Positions 19,107 through 27,385 of a stretch of 64,000 bases of DNA are shown here, one piece after another. The notes beneath the pieces were generated by a model. It had not been told where the DNA came from, did not search any database, and saw nothing but the letters and a program-made list of their open reading frames with translations. Made by a program: the position numbers and the translations under genes. Each line of letters opens with the position of its first letter. Position 1 is the stretch's first letter. Source of the stretch: Streptomyces olivaceoviridis (GTDB taxonomy: Bacteria; Actinomycetota; Actinomycetes; Streptomycetales; Streptomycetaceae); NCBI RefSeq assembly GCF_014650115.1, contig NZ_BMUI01000001.1:496001-560000 (forward strand), given 5' to 3'.

Positions 19107-19298
19107 CTAGCGGACGCGGCAGCGGTGGGTGCGGGCGGCGAGCTGGGCCGCGGACTGGCTGGAGTAGTCGGCGGACCAGCCGCAGCCGTCGGAGCTGCAC
19201 ACGGCGGCGTGCTTGGTGTGGCCGTTGCGGTCGCGGTGCGTGCCGATCTGCACCGGGCCGATGCGCATCACGGAGTGGAAGTGGTCGCGGGCGGGCAT
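19107..19298 (-). CDS. Mobile element transfer protein (63 aa)
   Basis: 63 residues beginning MPARDHFHSVMRIGPVQI, with a CSSDGCGWSAD segment and C-terminal THRCRVR; the Cys/His spacing could bind zinc. The ATG at 19298 immediately follows the stop of the upstream small gene, with AGAGGAAA upstream. I recall proteins of this sequence type annotated as mobile element transfer proteins in AICEs. A direct role is unproven. Confidence 0.75.
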   Translation of the reverse strand: MPARDHFHSVMRIGPVQIGTHRDRNGHTKHAAVCSSDGCGWSADYSSQSAAQLAARTHRCRVR

Positions 19299-19299
19299 G

Positions 19300-19500
19300 T
19301 CAGTCGGTTTCCTCTCGGGTCGTGGTCGTGGTCGGGGCGGGGAAGCCGGCACGGATGCCGGCGGCGGTGGCCGGGTCGGCGGTGAAGCGGGCGGCTTCCT
19401 CGGCGAGCAGGTGGGCGAGGAAGGGCCGGTTAGCGGCGGCCATCTCACGGGCGCCGTCGAGGTAGTCGGAGGCGGTCAGGTCGCCCGGGTCACGGATCAC
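19300..19500 (-). CDS. Small AICE protein of unknown function (66 aa)
   Basis: 66 residues from GTG 19500 with GAGAGAGGAAG upstream. It is soluble and rich in Ala and Asp in the middle, with a Thr-rich tail (PAPTTTTTREETD). It abuts the transfer-protein gene start (stop directly followed by ATG), so it is in the same transcript. No domain recognised. Confidence 0.65.
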   Translation of the reverse strand: MIRDPGDLTASDYLDGAREMAAANRPFLAHLLAEEAARFTADPATAAGIRAGFPAPTTTTTREETD

Positions 19501-19520
19501 TGGTCTTCCTCTCTCGCCGA

Positions 19521-20207
19521 TCAGGCGAGGTGGGCGGCGATGGCGTCGGCGAGGTGGGGCGGAACGCCGAGGCGGGAGCGCAGGGTGTCGGGGTCGATCG
19601 GGGCCCCGGTACGGGCGCGGTACTCGTCGGCGACTTTGCGGGCGTGGTCGACGAGGACGGCGGGGACCTGCGGAGCGGAGGCCGGGGCGGGAGCTTGGTC
19701 CGAAGGGGACGGGGCCGCGTCAGGCTCGAGTACGGCGTCTGTGGCCGAAGCGGCTTCGGCGTCCGGTACCGGCTGCTGAGCCGGCGGCTCCGCGCCCTCG
19801 GCCTCCGCGACGGGTGCCGGCGGAAGCGGCTCCGACTCCGCAGCCGACGAGTGAGCGAGGAGCGTGCCGCCGAGGAAGGCAAGAGCAGGCCATCCGGCGA
19901 TGCCGAGGCGGAGCAAGGCGGGCGGGTCGGTCAGGTCGAGGAACCCGGCGGTGGCGACATTGGCACCGAGCGAGGCGCAGAGTGCGACCAGGAACCAGCA
20001 CCAGGCCAGCCGGGACGGGCCCTCACTGCGCAGGCGCCGCCAGGCAGCCACCAGGAGGAGATCGACGCTGACCGGGTAGGCCCATGCCTTCCACCCGTTC
20101 TGTCCGGCGGCGGAGGCCAGGTCGTGCAGATGCGCGAAGGACAGGGCGCCGGCGATGACGGCCTGCACCAGGACCGCGTCGACGCGGAGGCCGTGACGAG
20201 CACCCAT
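19521..20207 (-). CDS. DUF2637-type SpdB-like membrane spread protein
   Basis: 228 residues. Four predicted membrane helices occupy about residues 8-115 (VLVQAVIAGALSFAHLHDLA, AYPVSVDLLLVAAW, AWCWFLVALCASLGANVATA, IAGWPALAFLGGTLLAH). A Pro/Ala/Glu-rich cytoplasmic linker and a C-terminal helical segment (TLRSRLGVPPHLADAIAAHL, probably DNA-binding) follow. DUF2637 proteins are typical of Streptomyces plasmids and AICEs. The start overlaps the upstream stop (TGATG). Confidence 0.85.
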   Translation of the reverse strand: MGARHGLRVDAVLVQAVIAGALSFAHLHDLASAAGQNGWKAWAYPVSVDLLLVAAWRRLRSEGPSRLAWCWFLVALCASLGANVATAGFLDLTDPPALLRLGIAGWPALAFLGGTLLAHSSAAESEPLPPAPVAEAEGAEPPAQQPVPDAEAASATDAVLEPDAAPSPSDQAPAPASAPQVPAVLVDHARKVADEYRARTGAPIDPDTLRSRLGVPPHLADAIAAHLA

Positions 20208-20410
20208 CAGGAGTCACCCGGGTAGGCGGGGCCGCCGTCGGGGTCGTAGCCGTCCGGGAACACGCCGGGCGGCGGCTCCGGCAGGGAGACGGCGAGGGAG
20301 GGACTGACTGCTTCCACAAAATCGAGGTCGGCGCCGGTCGTGTCGGCGTAGAGGGCGAGTTGGCCGAGCAGGAGCACGGTCCGGGCGAAGTCCTCGCAGT
20401 TCGGGCACAC
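20207..20410 (-). CDS. Small CPxC protein of the transfer operon (67 aa)
   Basis: I chose the GTG at 20410 because AAAGGAGAT lies about six bases upstream; an ATG at 20434 would add eight residues without a ribosome binding site. The protein starts with a Cys pair (CPNCEDFARTVLLLGQLALYAD) and ends acidic and Pro/Gly-rich. Its stop overlaps the DUF2637 gene start, so the two are coupled. Function unknown. Confidence 0.65.
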   Translation of the reverse strand: MCPNCEDFARTVLLLGQLALYADTTGADLDFVEAVSPSLAVSLPEPPPGVFPDGYDPDGGPAYPGDS

Positions 20411-20491
20411 AGCGAGATCTCCTTTCTTGGGCATGGTGGGGTAGGGACTTGGCGCGAGAGCGGTCGCGCCGACCGGTGGGAATCCGAGAAG

Positions 20492-21847
20492 TCAGGCGGT
20501 AGCCGGGGAAGGCTTGGCCGCCAGCAAGGGAGCGTCGGCCGAGCCGGAGAGAGCGGGCCGGAACGGAGCCAGCTCGGGCAGATCCGGCGTCCGGTCGGCA
20601 TGCCGGTTGCAGATGTTCACGGCTTGACGGAGCGAGGTGTGCGGAGCGCGGATGCGGTGCCAGCCTCCGGACGAATCGCCCGCGATGGCGAGCCCCCGCA
20701 TCTCCGCCGGGATCTGAATGGCGGCGAGGACGGCGTCCGGGGCGATGTCGCCGAAGGCCATGTTGGCGGAGGTCTCGTCGTTGACACGGTGCGCGGTACG
20801 GCCGGTGAGCTGGGCGCGGAGCATGGTGATGCCCTTGCCGAGTTCGGAGCCGAAGCGCTGCCCACAGATTTCGAGGTAGATACCGGCCGCTCGGCCGAGC
20901 TGGGCGAGGCGGACCAGGGCGGTGATGATGCGGTCCCGGCGCTTCTCCTCCTCCTTGTTGGCGTACAGAGCGAGTTCGGCAACCTCGTCGACCAGGACCA
21001 CGACCGGGGTCGGGCGCAGATCGGACGGCAGGTCCCAGATGTCGGCGGCGATCTCCGCGTCCGGCACGTCGGCGGCGAGGCGCTGCTGAGCCCTGATGAC
21101 CTGATAGATGCGCTCCATCCGGACCACGAGCGCGTCCAGCACGTCGGCGGCGGTGTCGGGGTCATCGGCCAGCGCGGAGAACCGGCGGGCCAGTGGGAAC
21201 AGTTCAACCCCCTGCTTGCAGTCGATGCCGACGAGGGCGACGTCCATCGGGGCGAGCCCGGCGACCAGGTTGCGCTGGTAGACGGACTTGCCGGACTCCG
21301 TGGCCCCGAGGGTGAGGGCGTGGGGTATCGCCCGGTAGTCGCGGTAGTGCACCGAGCCGTCCTGCCGCAGGGCGACCGGTACCCGCATCGGCCGGGTGTC
21401 GGTCTTGGCCGGCATCTGCACCCGCTTGAGCACGTCGTAGCCGGTCATCCGCACCTCTACGACGCCGGAGCGCAGCTCCCGCGAGGTCACGCCGTACATC
21501 GAGAAGGAATGCCGGAGCCGGTCCGAGGCGGCGGCGACGTCGAAGGCGTCCTGCCCAGGCCGGAGCTTGAGCCGCAGGACCAGGCCGGTACGCGTCGGCC
21601 GCAGCCGCAAAATGCGCGGGGCGCGTGGCCCCGGTATCGGCCGGTTGGTGGCACGGGCGAGGGCGAGCCGCCACCGCGCGGGCGGAACGGTCAGCCCGCA
21701 CGCGTCCATGACGGAGCCGTACCGGACCAGAACCCGCACCACGGCCAGCGTGACCCCGAAGGTCAACCAGTACCAGGCGGGGCGCCGCCACCGCAGAACA
21801 CCTACGGCGGCGGCGACCAGCATCAGAGCGACCGTTAAGGCGGTCAT
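20492..21847 (-). CDS. FtsK/SpoIIIE-type conjugal transfer ATPase (TraSA/TraB-like)
   Basis: 451 residues. Two N-terminal membrane helices (1-45) are followed by the motor domain: Walker A GATESGKS at 181-188, Walker B VVVLVDEV at 282-289, and a C-terminal region (GLAIAGDSSGGWHRIRAPHTSL) before the helical end. AICEs use one such protein to move double-stranded DNA between hyphae, unlike relaxase-based conjugation. The start is two bases after the stop of the upstream SCO3933-type gene. The cognate clt recognition repeats were not located with certainty. Confidence 0.92.
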   Translation of the reverse strand: MTALTVALMLVAAAVGVLRWRRPAWYWLTFGVTLAVVRVLVRYGSVMDACGLTVPPARWRLALARATNRPIPGPRAPRILRLRPTRTGLVLRLKLRPGQDAFDVAAASDRLRHSFSMYGVTSRELRSGVVEVRMTGYDVLKRVQMPAKTDTRPMRVPVALRQDGSVHYRDYRAIPHALTLGATESGKSVYQRNLVAGLAPMDVALVGIDCKQGVELFPLARRFSALADDPDTAADVLDALVVRMERIYQVIRAQQRLAADVPDAEIAADIWDLPSDLRPTPVVVLVDEVAELALYANKEEEKRRDRIITALVRLAQLGRAAGIYLEICGQRFGSELGKGITMLRAQLTGRTAHRVNDETSANMAFGDIAPDAVLAAIQIPAEMRGLAIAGDSSGGWHRIRAPHTSLRQAVNICNRHADRTPDLPELAPFRPALSGSADAPLLAAKPSPATA

Positions 21848-21849
21848 GA

Positions 21850-22206
21850 TCAGGCCGCCTTGGGCCTTGCCGCGGCATCGGCGAGCGAAGTGACCGCGAC
21901 CGCGCGGAACGCGATGCCGTGCCGCTTCTGGCCGTTGAAGTCGTTCTCCCAGGGCCGGGCGATAAGGCCGGTGAGCGCGACCGGCGTGCCCATGGCCAGC
22001 TCGCCGGTGATGCCGGGCTCCGGGACGGTGATGGAGAGGATCTCCACCTCCTCGTTCGCCGCGAACATCACATCGACCGTCATCAGCTTGGCCCCGGTCT
22101 CGGCGTCGGTGGCGACCTCACCGGTACGACGGTCACGGATCTTGACCTGCGGGGACTTGGCAACCATCACGACCGCGCCTGAGGTGTCAACGGGAATCTG
22201 ACGCAC
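21850..22206 (-). CDS. SCO3933-family regulatory protein of AICEs
   Basis: 118 residues from GTG 22206, which has GAGGAG eight bases upstream; the frame continues upstream to 22242 but only that GTG has a good site. The sequence VRQIPVDTSGAVVMVAKSP and the C-terminal GIAFRAVAVTSL match a family I know as the SCO3933 regulatory proteins, found directly upstream of AICE transfer genes. The mechanism is not known to me. A perfect 22-bp palindrome lies 32 bases upstream of the start, so expression is probably under the adjacent GntR repressor. Confidence 0.82.
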   Translation of the reverse strand: MRQIPVDTSGAVVMVAKSPQVKIRDRRTGEVATDAETGAKLMTVDVMFAANEEVEILSITVPEPGITGELAMGTPVALTGLIARPWENDFNGQKRHGIAFRAVAVTSLADAAARPKAA

Positions 22207-22237
22207 AGAGAGCACTCCTCTATAGATGCTGGACTCC

Positions 22238-22259
22238 GTCACTCATGTACATGAGTGAC
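22238..22259. promoter_or_regulatory. Palindromic operator upstream of the tra operon
   Basis: A perfect 22-bp palindrome with centre CACTCATGTACATGAGTG. A second imperfect copy is at 22275-22294 and a third partial one near 23145-23162. All lie in promoters next to the GntR gene, as expected for its operators. Confidence 0.75.
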
Positions 22260-22274
22260 GCGAAGAAGCGTGCC

Positions 22275-22294
22275 TGACTCCTGTACATGAGTCA
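22275..22294. promoter_or_regulatory. Second GntR-type operator copy
   Basis: TGACTCCTGTACATGAGTCA is palindromic apart from one mismatched base pair and shares TGTACATGAGT with the 22238 site. It is about 15 bases from that site, allowing cooperative binding. Confidence 0.7.
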
Positions 22295-22344
22295 ACCCGC
22301 CACGAAGAAGAACTCGTGACGGGCTGCCGAGAGTTGAGTGCGCG

Positions 22345-23124
22345 TCAGTCGACGGCAGGGATCCGATACTCGAAAACGAACTGGTCAGCGGCCATGAGGG
22401 TGTCGCACACCTCGGCCACGAGACCCGCGGTCGTACGAGCCTCACGGATCAGATGAACCACGGGCGCACCAGGAGTCAGCGCCAGCTCCGAAGCTTCCGC
22501 CTTGGAGGCCGGCCGCGCTTGCAGCGTCTCGACGAACTCCGCGAACTCGTGTCCGTGGTCTTCAAGTCGGGCGTAGATGCCACCTCCGCCGGGGTTCTCG
22601 GCGAACAGCTCCGGGATGTCCTTCACGACGTCCCAGGGCAGGTACGACGTCGCGGTCTCGACCGGGGTGCCGTTACGGAAGTAGAGACGCCGACGAGCCA
22701 GCACCTGCGTACCGGCCGGAACGCCCAGCCGCTGGGCCACATCCTCGGGCGCCTCCATGGGCCCGATGTAGAGGACGCTGACCTTGGCGGTGGCACCGGA
22801 CTGCGCGGACTCCGCAAGGTAGGCCGCCTGTCCGCCCTGCCGGAGCGAACGCCGGAAGCGATCGGAGGAGCGGTGCCGCACCGGAGGCCGGTTCTTCACG
22901 ATCGAGCCCTTGCCGTGCCGGGTCTCGACCAGCCCACTCGCCCGCACCTCGACCATTGCCTTACGGATCGTCCCGCCGGACACGCCGTAGCGCTCGACCA
23001 GCTCAGACTCACTCGGCACCATGTCGCCAGGCTTGAGGACCCCCGCCCGGATCTGTTGCACGATCTCGTCCGCGATCTGCACGTACCGAGGTCCGGACCC
23101 GACCCCTCCAGCCGCAGTTCCCAT
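22345..23124 (-). CDS. GntR-family transcriptional repressor (KorSA-like)
   Basis: 259 residues from ATG 23124, with AGAAGGA upstream; the longer frame to 23355 is antisense to the Nudix gene and rejected. The N-terminal winged helix is visible (YVQIADEIVQQIRAGVLKPG, SESELVERYGVSGGTIRKAM). A UTRA-like effector domain follows (VLARRRLYFRNGTPVETATSY ... VCDTLMAADQFVFEYRI). In AICEs a GntR regulator of this position represses the transfer operon and pra/pif-type genes. The divergent Nudix gene, the TGTACATGAGT sites and the tra operon on the other side indicate autoregulation. Confidence 0.9.
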   Translation of the reverse strand: MGTAAGGVGSGPRYVQIADEIVQQIRAGVLKPGDMVPSESELVERYGVSGGTIRKAMVEVRASGLVETRHGKGSIVKNRPPVRHRSSDRFRRSLRQGGQAAYLAESAQSGATAKVSVLYIGPMEAPEDVAQRLGVPAGTQVLARRRLYFRNGTPVETATSYLPWDVVKDIPELFAENPGGGGIYARLEDHGHEFAEFVETLQARPASKAEASELALTPGAPVVHLIREARTTAGLVAEVCDTLMAADQFVFEYRIPAVD

Positions 23125-23144
23125 AGTCCTTCTCTGCCTCCTAT

Positions 23145-23162
23145 GCTCCTCTACATGAGTCA
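23145..23162. promoter_or_regulatory. Third operator-like site overlapping the Nudix start
   Basis: GCTCCTCTACATGAGTCA matches the 22277-22294 half ACTCCTGTACATGAGTCA at 16 of 18 positions. It contains the ATG (23155-23157) of the Nudix gene, so bound repressor would block that start directly. Confidence 0.6.
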
Positions 23163-23607
23163 AGCACAGGAAGCGACGGCGTCTCCCCTGCACTCCGTAT
23201 CTGTGGCCGGAGTGGTGGTGCGCGAGGACGGCCGCCTCCTGGCGATCCGCCGAGCCGACAACGGCACCTGGGAGCTCCCCGGCGGCATCCTCGAACTCAA
23301 CGAGACCCCCGAGGCCGGCGTAGCCCGCGAGGTCCTGGAGGAGACAGGCATCCACGTCGAGGTGGACGAGCTGACCGGCGTCTACAAGAACCTCACCCGC
23401 GGCATCGTGGCCCTCGTCTTCCGCTGCAAGCCGTCCGGCGGTACCGAGCGCACGTCGAGCGAGTCAACCGCGGTTTCCTGGCTCACGCCCGACGAGGTCA
23501 GCGAGCGCATGTCCGAGGTCTTCGCGGTCAGACTCCTGGACGCCCTGGACGGCAACGGCCCTCACGTACGCAGCCACGACGGCAAGCGCCTCATCCCAGC
23601 GGGATAA
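23155..23607 (+). CDS. Nudix hydrolase, Pif-like immunity candidate
   Basis: 150 residues. The Nudix box GG(x)5E(x)7REVLEETGI is complete at residues 43-66 (starts GGILELNETPEAG), so the catalytic Glu pair is present. pSAM2 carries a Nudix protein, Pif, that blocks redundant transfer into cells already holding the element. Position next to the GntR repressor and divergent from it suggests the same role here (inference). No ribosome binding site precedes the ATG, so the message may be leaderless. An in-frame ATG at 23143 is an alternative. Confidence 0.88.
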   Translation: MSQAQEATASPLHSVSVAGVVVREDGRLLAIRRADNGTWELPGGILELNETPEAGVAREVLEETGIHVEVDELTGVYKNLTRGIVALVFRCKPSGGTERTSSESTAVSWLTPDEVSERMSEVFAVRLLDALDGNGPHVRSHDGKRLIPAG

Positions 23608-23653
23608 AACCTTCTCTCCTTCATCAAGGCGGCTCGCTCCGCTCCCCGCGCGC

Positions 23654-23674
23654 GGCCCGGCCCCCGGCCGGGCC
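23654..23674 (+). terminator. GC-rich hairpin after Nudix gene
   Basis: GGCCCGGC (23654-23661) pairs with GCCGGGCC (23667-23674) with a short loop, 47 bases after the Nudix stop. Confidence 0.55.
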
Positions 23675-23788
23675 TGCGCTCCTGTCTCCGCCCCGCTCCA
23701 GCCCGGCCGGCGCCCGTGCCGCGCGCACAGCAACCAGCCACCTGACGTCAGAGAAGGGGTACCTCGTGGCTGGGGTGGTCGGCTCCAC

Positions 23789-23936
23789 GGCTTTAGGCAG
23801 CCACTTTGGCGCGAGCCTCGCAGATCATGGCCCCAACGTCGTGCTTTACCGGGCAGGTCCACAGACTGCCCGACGCGCCGCAAGCTTACGGGGCCATGAT
23901 CACTCGCGCCAAAGCAGCTCCAGCCCAAAGCCGCTC
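23789..23936. repeat. Large interrupted inverted repeat (candidate replication or transfer locus, or structured RNA)
   Basis: The left arm reads CGGCTTTAGG, then CTTTGGCGCGAG, then GATCATGGCCCC. The right arm reads GGGGCCATGATC, ACTCGCGCCAAAGC, then CCAAAGCCG, the reverse complement of each block in order. Between them is a smaller hairpin (CGGGCAG ... CTGCCCG, about 23850-23872). The position in an AICE fits a single-strand origin, a clt-like site or a transcription terminator; sequence alone does not decide. Confidence 0.7.
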
Positions 23937-23952
23937 CGCCGACCTATCGTTC

Positions 23953-25281
23953 CTAGCTCCCCCAACTCCTCGTTCCCCACCTCAGATCATCGAACAACGC
24001 TTCCAAATCTTTATTGTCCCGCAAGTCGAATTCACGCTCGGCCGCCAATAGCCTCCACGCCGCCCAAGTGACGGCATTCTGCATTTCACGAACAAAATCG
24101 CCTTCTCGAACCCTCGGGCTTTCACCGCCATGAGCGATAGCGCTCCGCGCAGAATATATTGCATCATACTCTCGCGCCCTAAGTGGTCGATCTCGGGGCA
24201 CCGCCTCCAGGAAGGCAAACCGTTCTTTCATTGCTCGCCCAGGAAGTCCGGATCGGGCACCCACCAGAGAATCTAGCGCAACGCCAGCCGCCAGAGCTGA
24301 GTCGTCGTTCGCTATCGACCAGAAACTCTCTGAAAACCATCGCGCAGCAACTTGTATTCGCCTCGTTATATTAGTCTTACCCTCCAGGCATTTATTTACT
24401 GCATGAGCTAGTTTATCGTCACACAGTAGGCGTTCCAGCGGGACGCGTTCCGCGCTATACCAGAAGCTCGGCTTAAAAACGCCAAGCGCGTCGGAAATAA
24501 GTGGTTCACAGGAAAGATCCGAACCGTCGCCTGACGCCTTCATGGCTTGATGAATAACCGTTCGGTCAAGAGTCAGTCCCCGCACGCCGGGTCTGTTCGA
24601 ATCCCCGCGAACAGAGTAAAGGGCGTGCTCCTGCTTCTTCTGGTCGAGAAGAAGCGCGAGATCTATGATTAGCTCTAGACTTCGCTGAGCCTGATTGAAG
24701 GCCTCGGTTCGCTGTCCCGGAACCATCGCAGCGAATCCGATCAAGGGGCGCCGATGAGATTGTTGTTCCGCGTACTCCTTCACCGACGAGACGGCAGCAC
24801 TGGCCCTGCCGCCAATTTCCTCAAGGCTGCTGGCGAATGACTCGTCCAGTACGCCTATAAGGCAATTTTTCGCTAGGCGTAGAGGTGGCCCCTCCCAGTC
24901 GATGTTAGCCACCGAGAAAACAGCGATCGACGGCTCGCAAGAGAACACCGTACCGAGATTTCTCTCAGCCACGCCTTCCGGATTTTCCACCTCAGACAGG
25001 AGCGCGACCAGAGTTGCAATTAATCCCCATAGCTCCTCCAGATCCCATCGCTCGCGTATTTGTTGTTGCTTTTGCAGGAGATCCATCAGCTCTTCATATT
25101 TCTCAAGTCCCGTCCCAGTCAGGGAAATCGGGCCCTTCGGAGAGCTGATTGACGCCTCAGGTGAGCGTCGATACGTTTCACTACACCATCCGTAATCCCA
25201 CGGCTTTGAGTCCGGAGCGGGAAAAGCCGTAGAGGCAGCCTCCACGGCCAATCTGACGGCACGCTGCAATGGCTTTTGCAT
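23953..25281 (-). CDS. HEPN-motif protein, candidate defence effector (cargo)
   Basis: 442 residues if ATG 25281 is used; the frame continues to 25311 and none of the candidate starts has a clear ribosome binding site. Near the C-terminus (about 379-384) RSAIAH with following Gly-Gly gives the R-x4-H motif of HEPN ribonucleases, in an ApeA-like setting (REYDAIYSARSAIAHGG). The remaining sequence is helical and not recognised. Base composition is visibly richer in A/T than its neighbours, indicating recent acquisition. It sits beside the DUF6119 gene on the same strand, which suggests a defence pair; this is inference. Confidence 0.8.
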   Translation of the reverse strand: MQKPLQRAVRLAVEAASTAFPAPDSKPWDYGWCSETYRRSPEASISSPKGPISLTGTGLEKYEELMDLLQKQQQIRERWDLEELWGLIATLVALLSEVENPEGVAERNLGTVFSCEPSIAVFSVANIDWEGPPLRLAKNCLIGVLDESFASSLEEIGGRASAAVSSVKEYAEQQSHRRPLIGFAAMVPGQRTEAFNQAQRSLELIIDLALLLDQKKQEHALYSVRGDSNRPGVRGLTLDRTVIHQAMKASGDGSDLSCEPLISDALGVFKPSFWYSAERVPLERLLCDDKLAHAVNKCLEGKTNITRRIQVAARWFSESFWSIANDDSALAAGVALDSLVGARSGLPGRAMKERFAFLEAVPRDRPLRAREYDAIYSARSAIAHGGESPRVREGDFVREMQNAVTWAAWRLLAAEREFDLRDNKDLEALFDDLRWGTRSWGS

Positions 25282-25678
25282 GCTCACATGCTGCCACAGG
25301 ATCACAAACAAGACTTGGGTTTTTCGTCTTGCCGGCCTTCAGGCCGAGTCCTGCACAGTCGTGGGGACTACAGGCCGCGACCGCTGCGATCGGTTGTGGC
25401 TGTTCATTGGTGGCTGGCATCTAGGGAGTGGTCTTCACTGGGCCGGGCCGGTGGTAGGCCGCTCAATGAGACCGCTGACGACCACCACTGACAGTCGCGC
25501 TGACCGGCAACTGCGGGTCACCCTCGTCGATCTGCGACACGGGTACCACCATCCCTAGCCCGGAGAACTGGCAGTGGTGCGAGCCGAATACGCTTCTGAC
25601 CTGAAAAACCTGTTCTGCCGAGGTACCACGCCCCGTGAGTTACGGGTGTTCTGCTCCCCGCGGGATAAAAGCCATCGG
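25282..25678. other. Spacer between the two AT-richer cargo genes
   Basis: About 400 bases without a supported gene. Short frames here have no coding character. It probably contains the promoter of the HEPN-motif gene and the end of the DUF6119 transcript. Confidence 0.4.
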
Positions 25679-27385
25679 TCAGTCCTCTTTTTCCTTTGCC
25701 TTCGGCTTGAACGTCATCTGTATCCGGGCGAGCGTCGCCACGGAGCCCAATAGCTTGACTCGCTTACTGAAGCTGCGAAGGTTGACCTTGCTGAAGGTTG
25801 GCAGATCTTTAGGGAGCTGCTGCTTCCCGTCGAACGCTATGGCATAGGTGACGAATCTAGGGGGTGTGAGGGCTGCCGCGTCAACGAAACCAGAATTGAT
25901 CGACCGCACGGCCTCTATAAAGTCATTTCTGTACGCGGCGTCTGAGATGATTGTTTGAGCAGAAACGAATCCCTGGGAGAAGAGATGGCTCAGAGTTTGG
26001 CTGCCCGTATACTGCTTCACATGAATCAGATAGCCGTCTGAGTGCAAGAGGTCGCAAGCCTCGACTTGATCGCCCTCCTCGGCAAAGATCGGATGCCTAT
26101 CGAGGCATATTAGATCGGACCTGCCCTCGGTCGCCTTAACGTTGTAGTGCTTTTCCCAGTTCTTCCGGTAGCCCCAATCGTCCCACGTGCGCAGCTTAAG
26201 GATGGATGTAACGTCCTCTATCTGAGCTAGATCTTGGTCTAGCTTCTCAGCGTATTTTTCTGCGAGCGCATACCACTTCCCCAGTGTTAGCAGATAGCGT
26301 TTGTCTGCATCTCCCGCCTCAAAAATGAGCCAGTGCTTCAAGGGCTTGGCCATGCTCACAGCTTGGCCGTTCGTGTCGCGAGCCTGCACCTTAATGTCGG
26401 TGAGGCTGGAGACGCCGAACTTTCCGGGAAATCCAAACAGTGCTTCCCTTAGCCCATCCAGGTTCATCGTGTCGAACACCTGAGACTGGTCATTCTTATA
26501 CAAAATGAAGTCGTGAATATTCTCCACCGACACGTCGTCCGGGGGAGCGACGGAGAGGATGTGTACTGCCAATTCGCTGACGTCCAGCTCGTTAAGCGGG
26601 GCTCCTTGAGGTTTACGAGCACGCGACTCGAAGAGTTCATCGACGAGCAGCTTCTCTAGATCCTTGACTATGTCGCTCTTGATTCGCAGAGGTTCGAGCG
26701 AATCTATGAAGGCAAGGTCTTTCGATGCCGAACCCGTTTCAGCAGTGTCGAGCATCTTTTTCAGGGTCTCACGAACCTTATTCAGGTCCGTGTCTAGCTT
26801 GAAAGAAACAGAATCTGTTGCGACAACTGCACCAAGGTCGGGAAACTCTACCCCTGAGTCGAGTCTACCTACAAGCTTTCGAGTGAACTCGCCATCTAGC
26901 TCAACCTCAAAATCGCTAATTGATGAGTTCGCGGGGATCTGAACCCACTGAGATCGCGCGGAGGAGTCAATTCTACGACTCCCAATTCCACTCATGGCCT
27001 TACTGTCAAATCGGCGAGCAGCGAACTTAAGGCCAAAATTCGCCTCAATCCAAGACCACTCAAGGGTGGAACTTCCGTACCCGAAGCAGAGTGCAAATGT
27101 GCGATCTCTCACAGGGAGGAAAATGACTAGCCGATTCGAGAAGTTTTCCACCGTCTCCAATTCGGGAAAGACGGGCGAGAGGAGTTTTGCCCAAGCCGGA
27201 GTGTTCGGAGACATGTCTCGCAAATAAGCGACACAGCCATCCGGGGCTGACGTCGACTCGGCGAGCTTCATCATGCCGGAGGTGCCGCCGGGGCGGTACT
27301 GCGACCTCAACGCTTGCTCGGGCGATTCAAGGCCTTCCCTCAACAGGAAGCAGTTGAAACGCAGCGTTTGAACCTTTTCCGTCAT
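25679..27385 (-). CDS. DUF6119 / TIGR04141-type sporadically distributed protein (cargo)
   Basis: 568 residues. The central and C-terminal sequence is characteristic: RTFALCFGYGSSTLEWSW near 92-110, LLTLGKWYALAEKY near 370, and EACDLLHSDGYLIHVKQY (about 442-459) followed by SQTLSHLFSQGFVSAQ. The Glu/Asp and HVK spacing looks like a PD-(D/E)xK-type nuclease core, so a DNA or RNA cleaving role is plausible (inference). This family is patchily distributed and often found in defence islands. A/T content is higher than in the host core. The ATG 27385 has GGGGGGAT about eleven bases upstream. Confidence 0.85.
   Translation of the reverse strand: MTEKVQTLRFNCFLLREGLESPEQALRSQYRPGGTSGMMKLAESTSAPDGCVAYLRDMSPNTPAWAKLLSPVFPELETVENFSNRLVIFLPVRDRTFALCFGYGSSTLEWSWIEANFGLKFAARRFDSKAMSGIGSRRIDSSARSQWVQIPANSSISDFEVELDGEFTRKLVGRLDSGVEFPDLGAVVATDSVSFKLDTDLNKVRETLKKMLDTAETGSASKDLAFIDSLEPLRIKSDIVKDLEKLLVDELFESRARKPQGAPLNELDVSELAVHILSVAPPDDVSVENIHDFILYKNDQSQVFDTMNLDGLREALFGFPGKFGVSSLTDIKVQARDTNGQAVSMAKPLKHWLIFEAGDADKRYLLTLGKWYALAEKYAEKLDQDLAQIEDVTSILKLRTWDDWGYRKNWEKHYNVKATEGRSDLICLDRHPIFAEEGDQVEACDLLHSDGYLIHVKQYTGSQTLSHLFSQGFVSAQTIISDAAYRNDFIEAVRSINSGFVDAAALTPPRFVTYAIAFDGKQQLPKDLPTFSKVNLRSFSKRVKLLGSVATLARIQMTFKPKAKEKED

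Larger units (their letters stand above)
23608..23952. other. Non-coding structured region after the Nudix gene
   Basis: No gene. A GC-rich hairpin (GGCCCGGC/GCCGGGCC, 23654-23674) probably terminates the Nudix transcript. Further right is a large imperfect inverted repeat (about 23789-23936). Confidence 0.7.
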
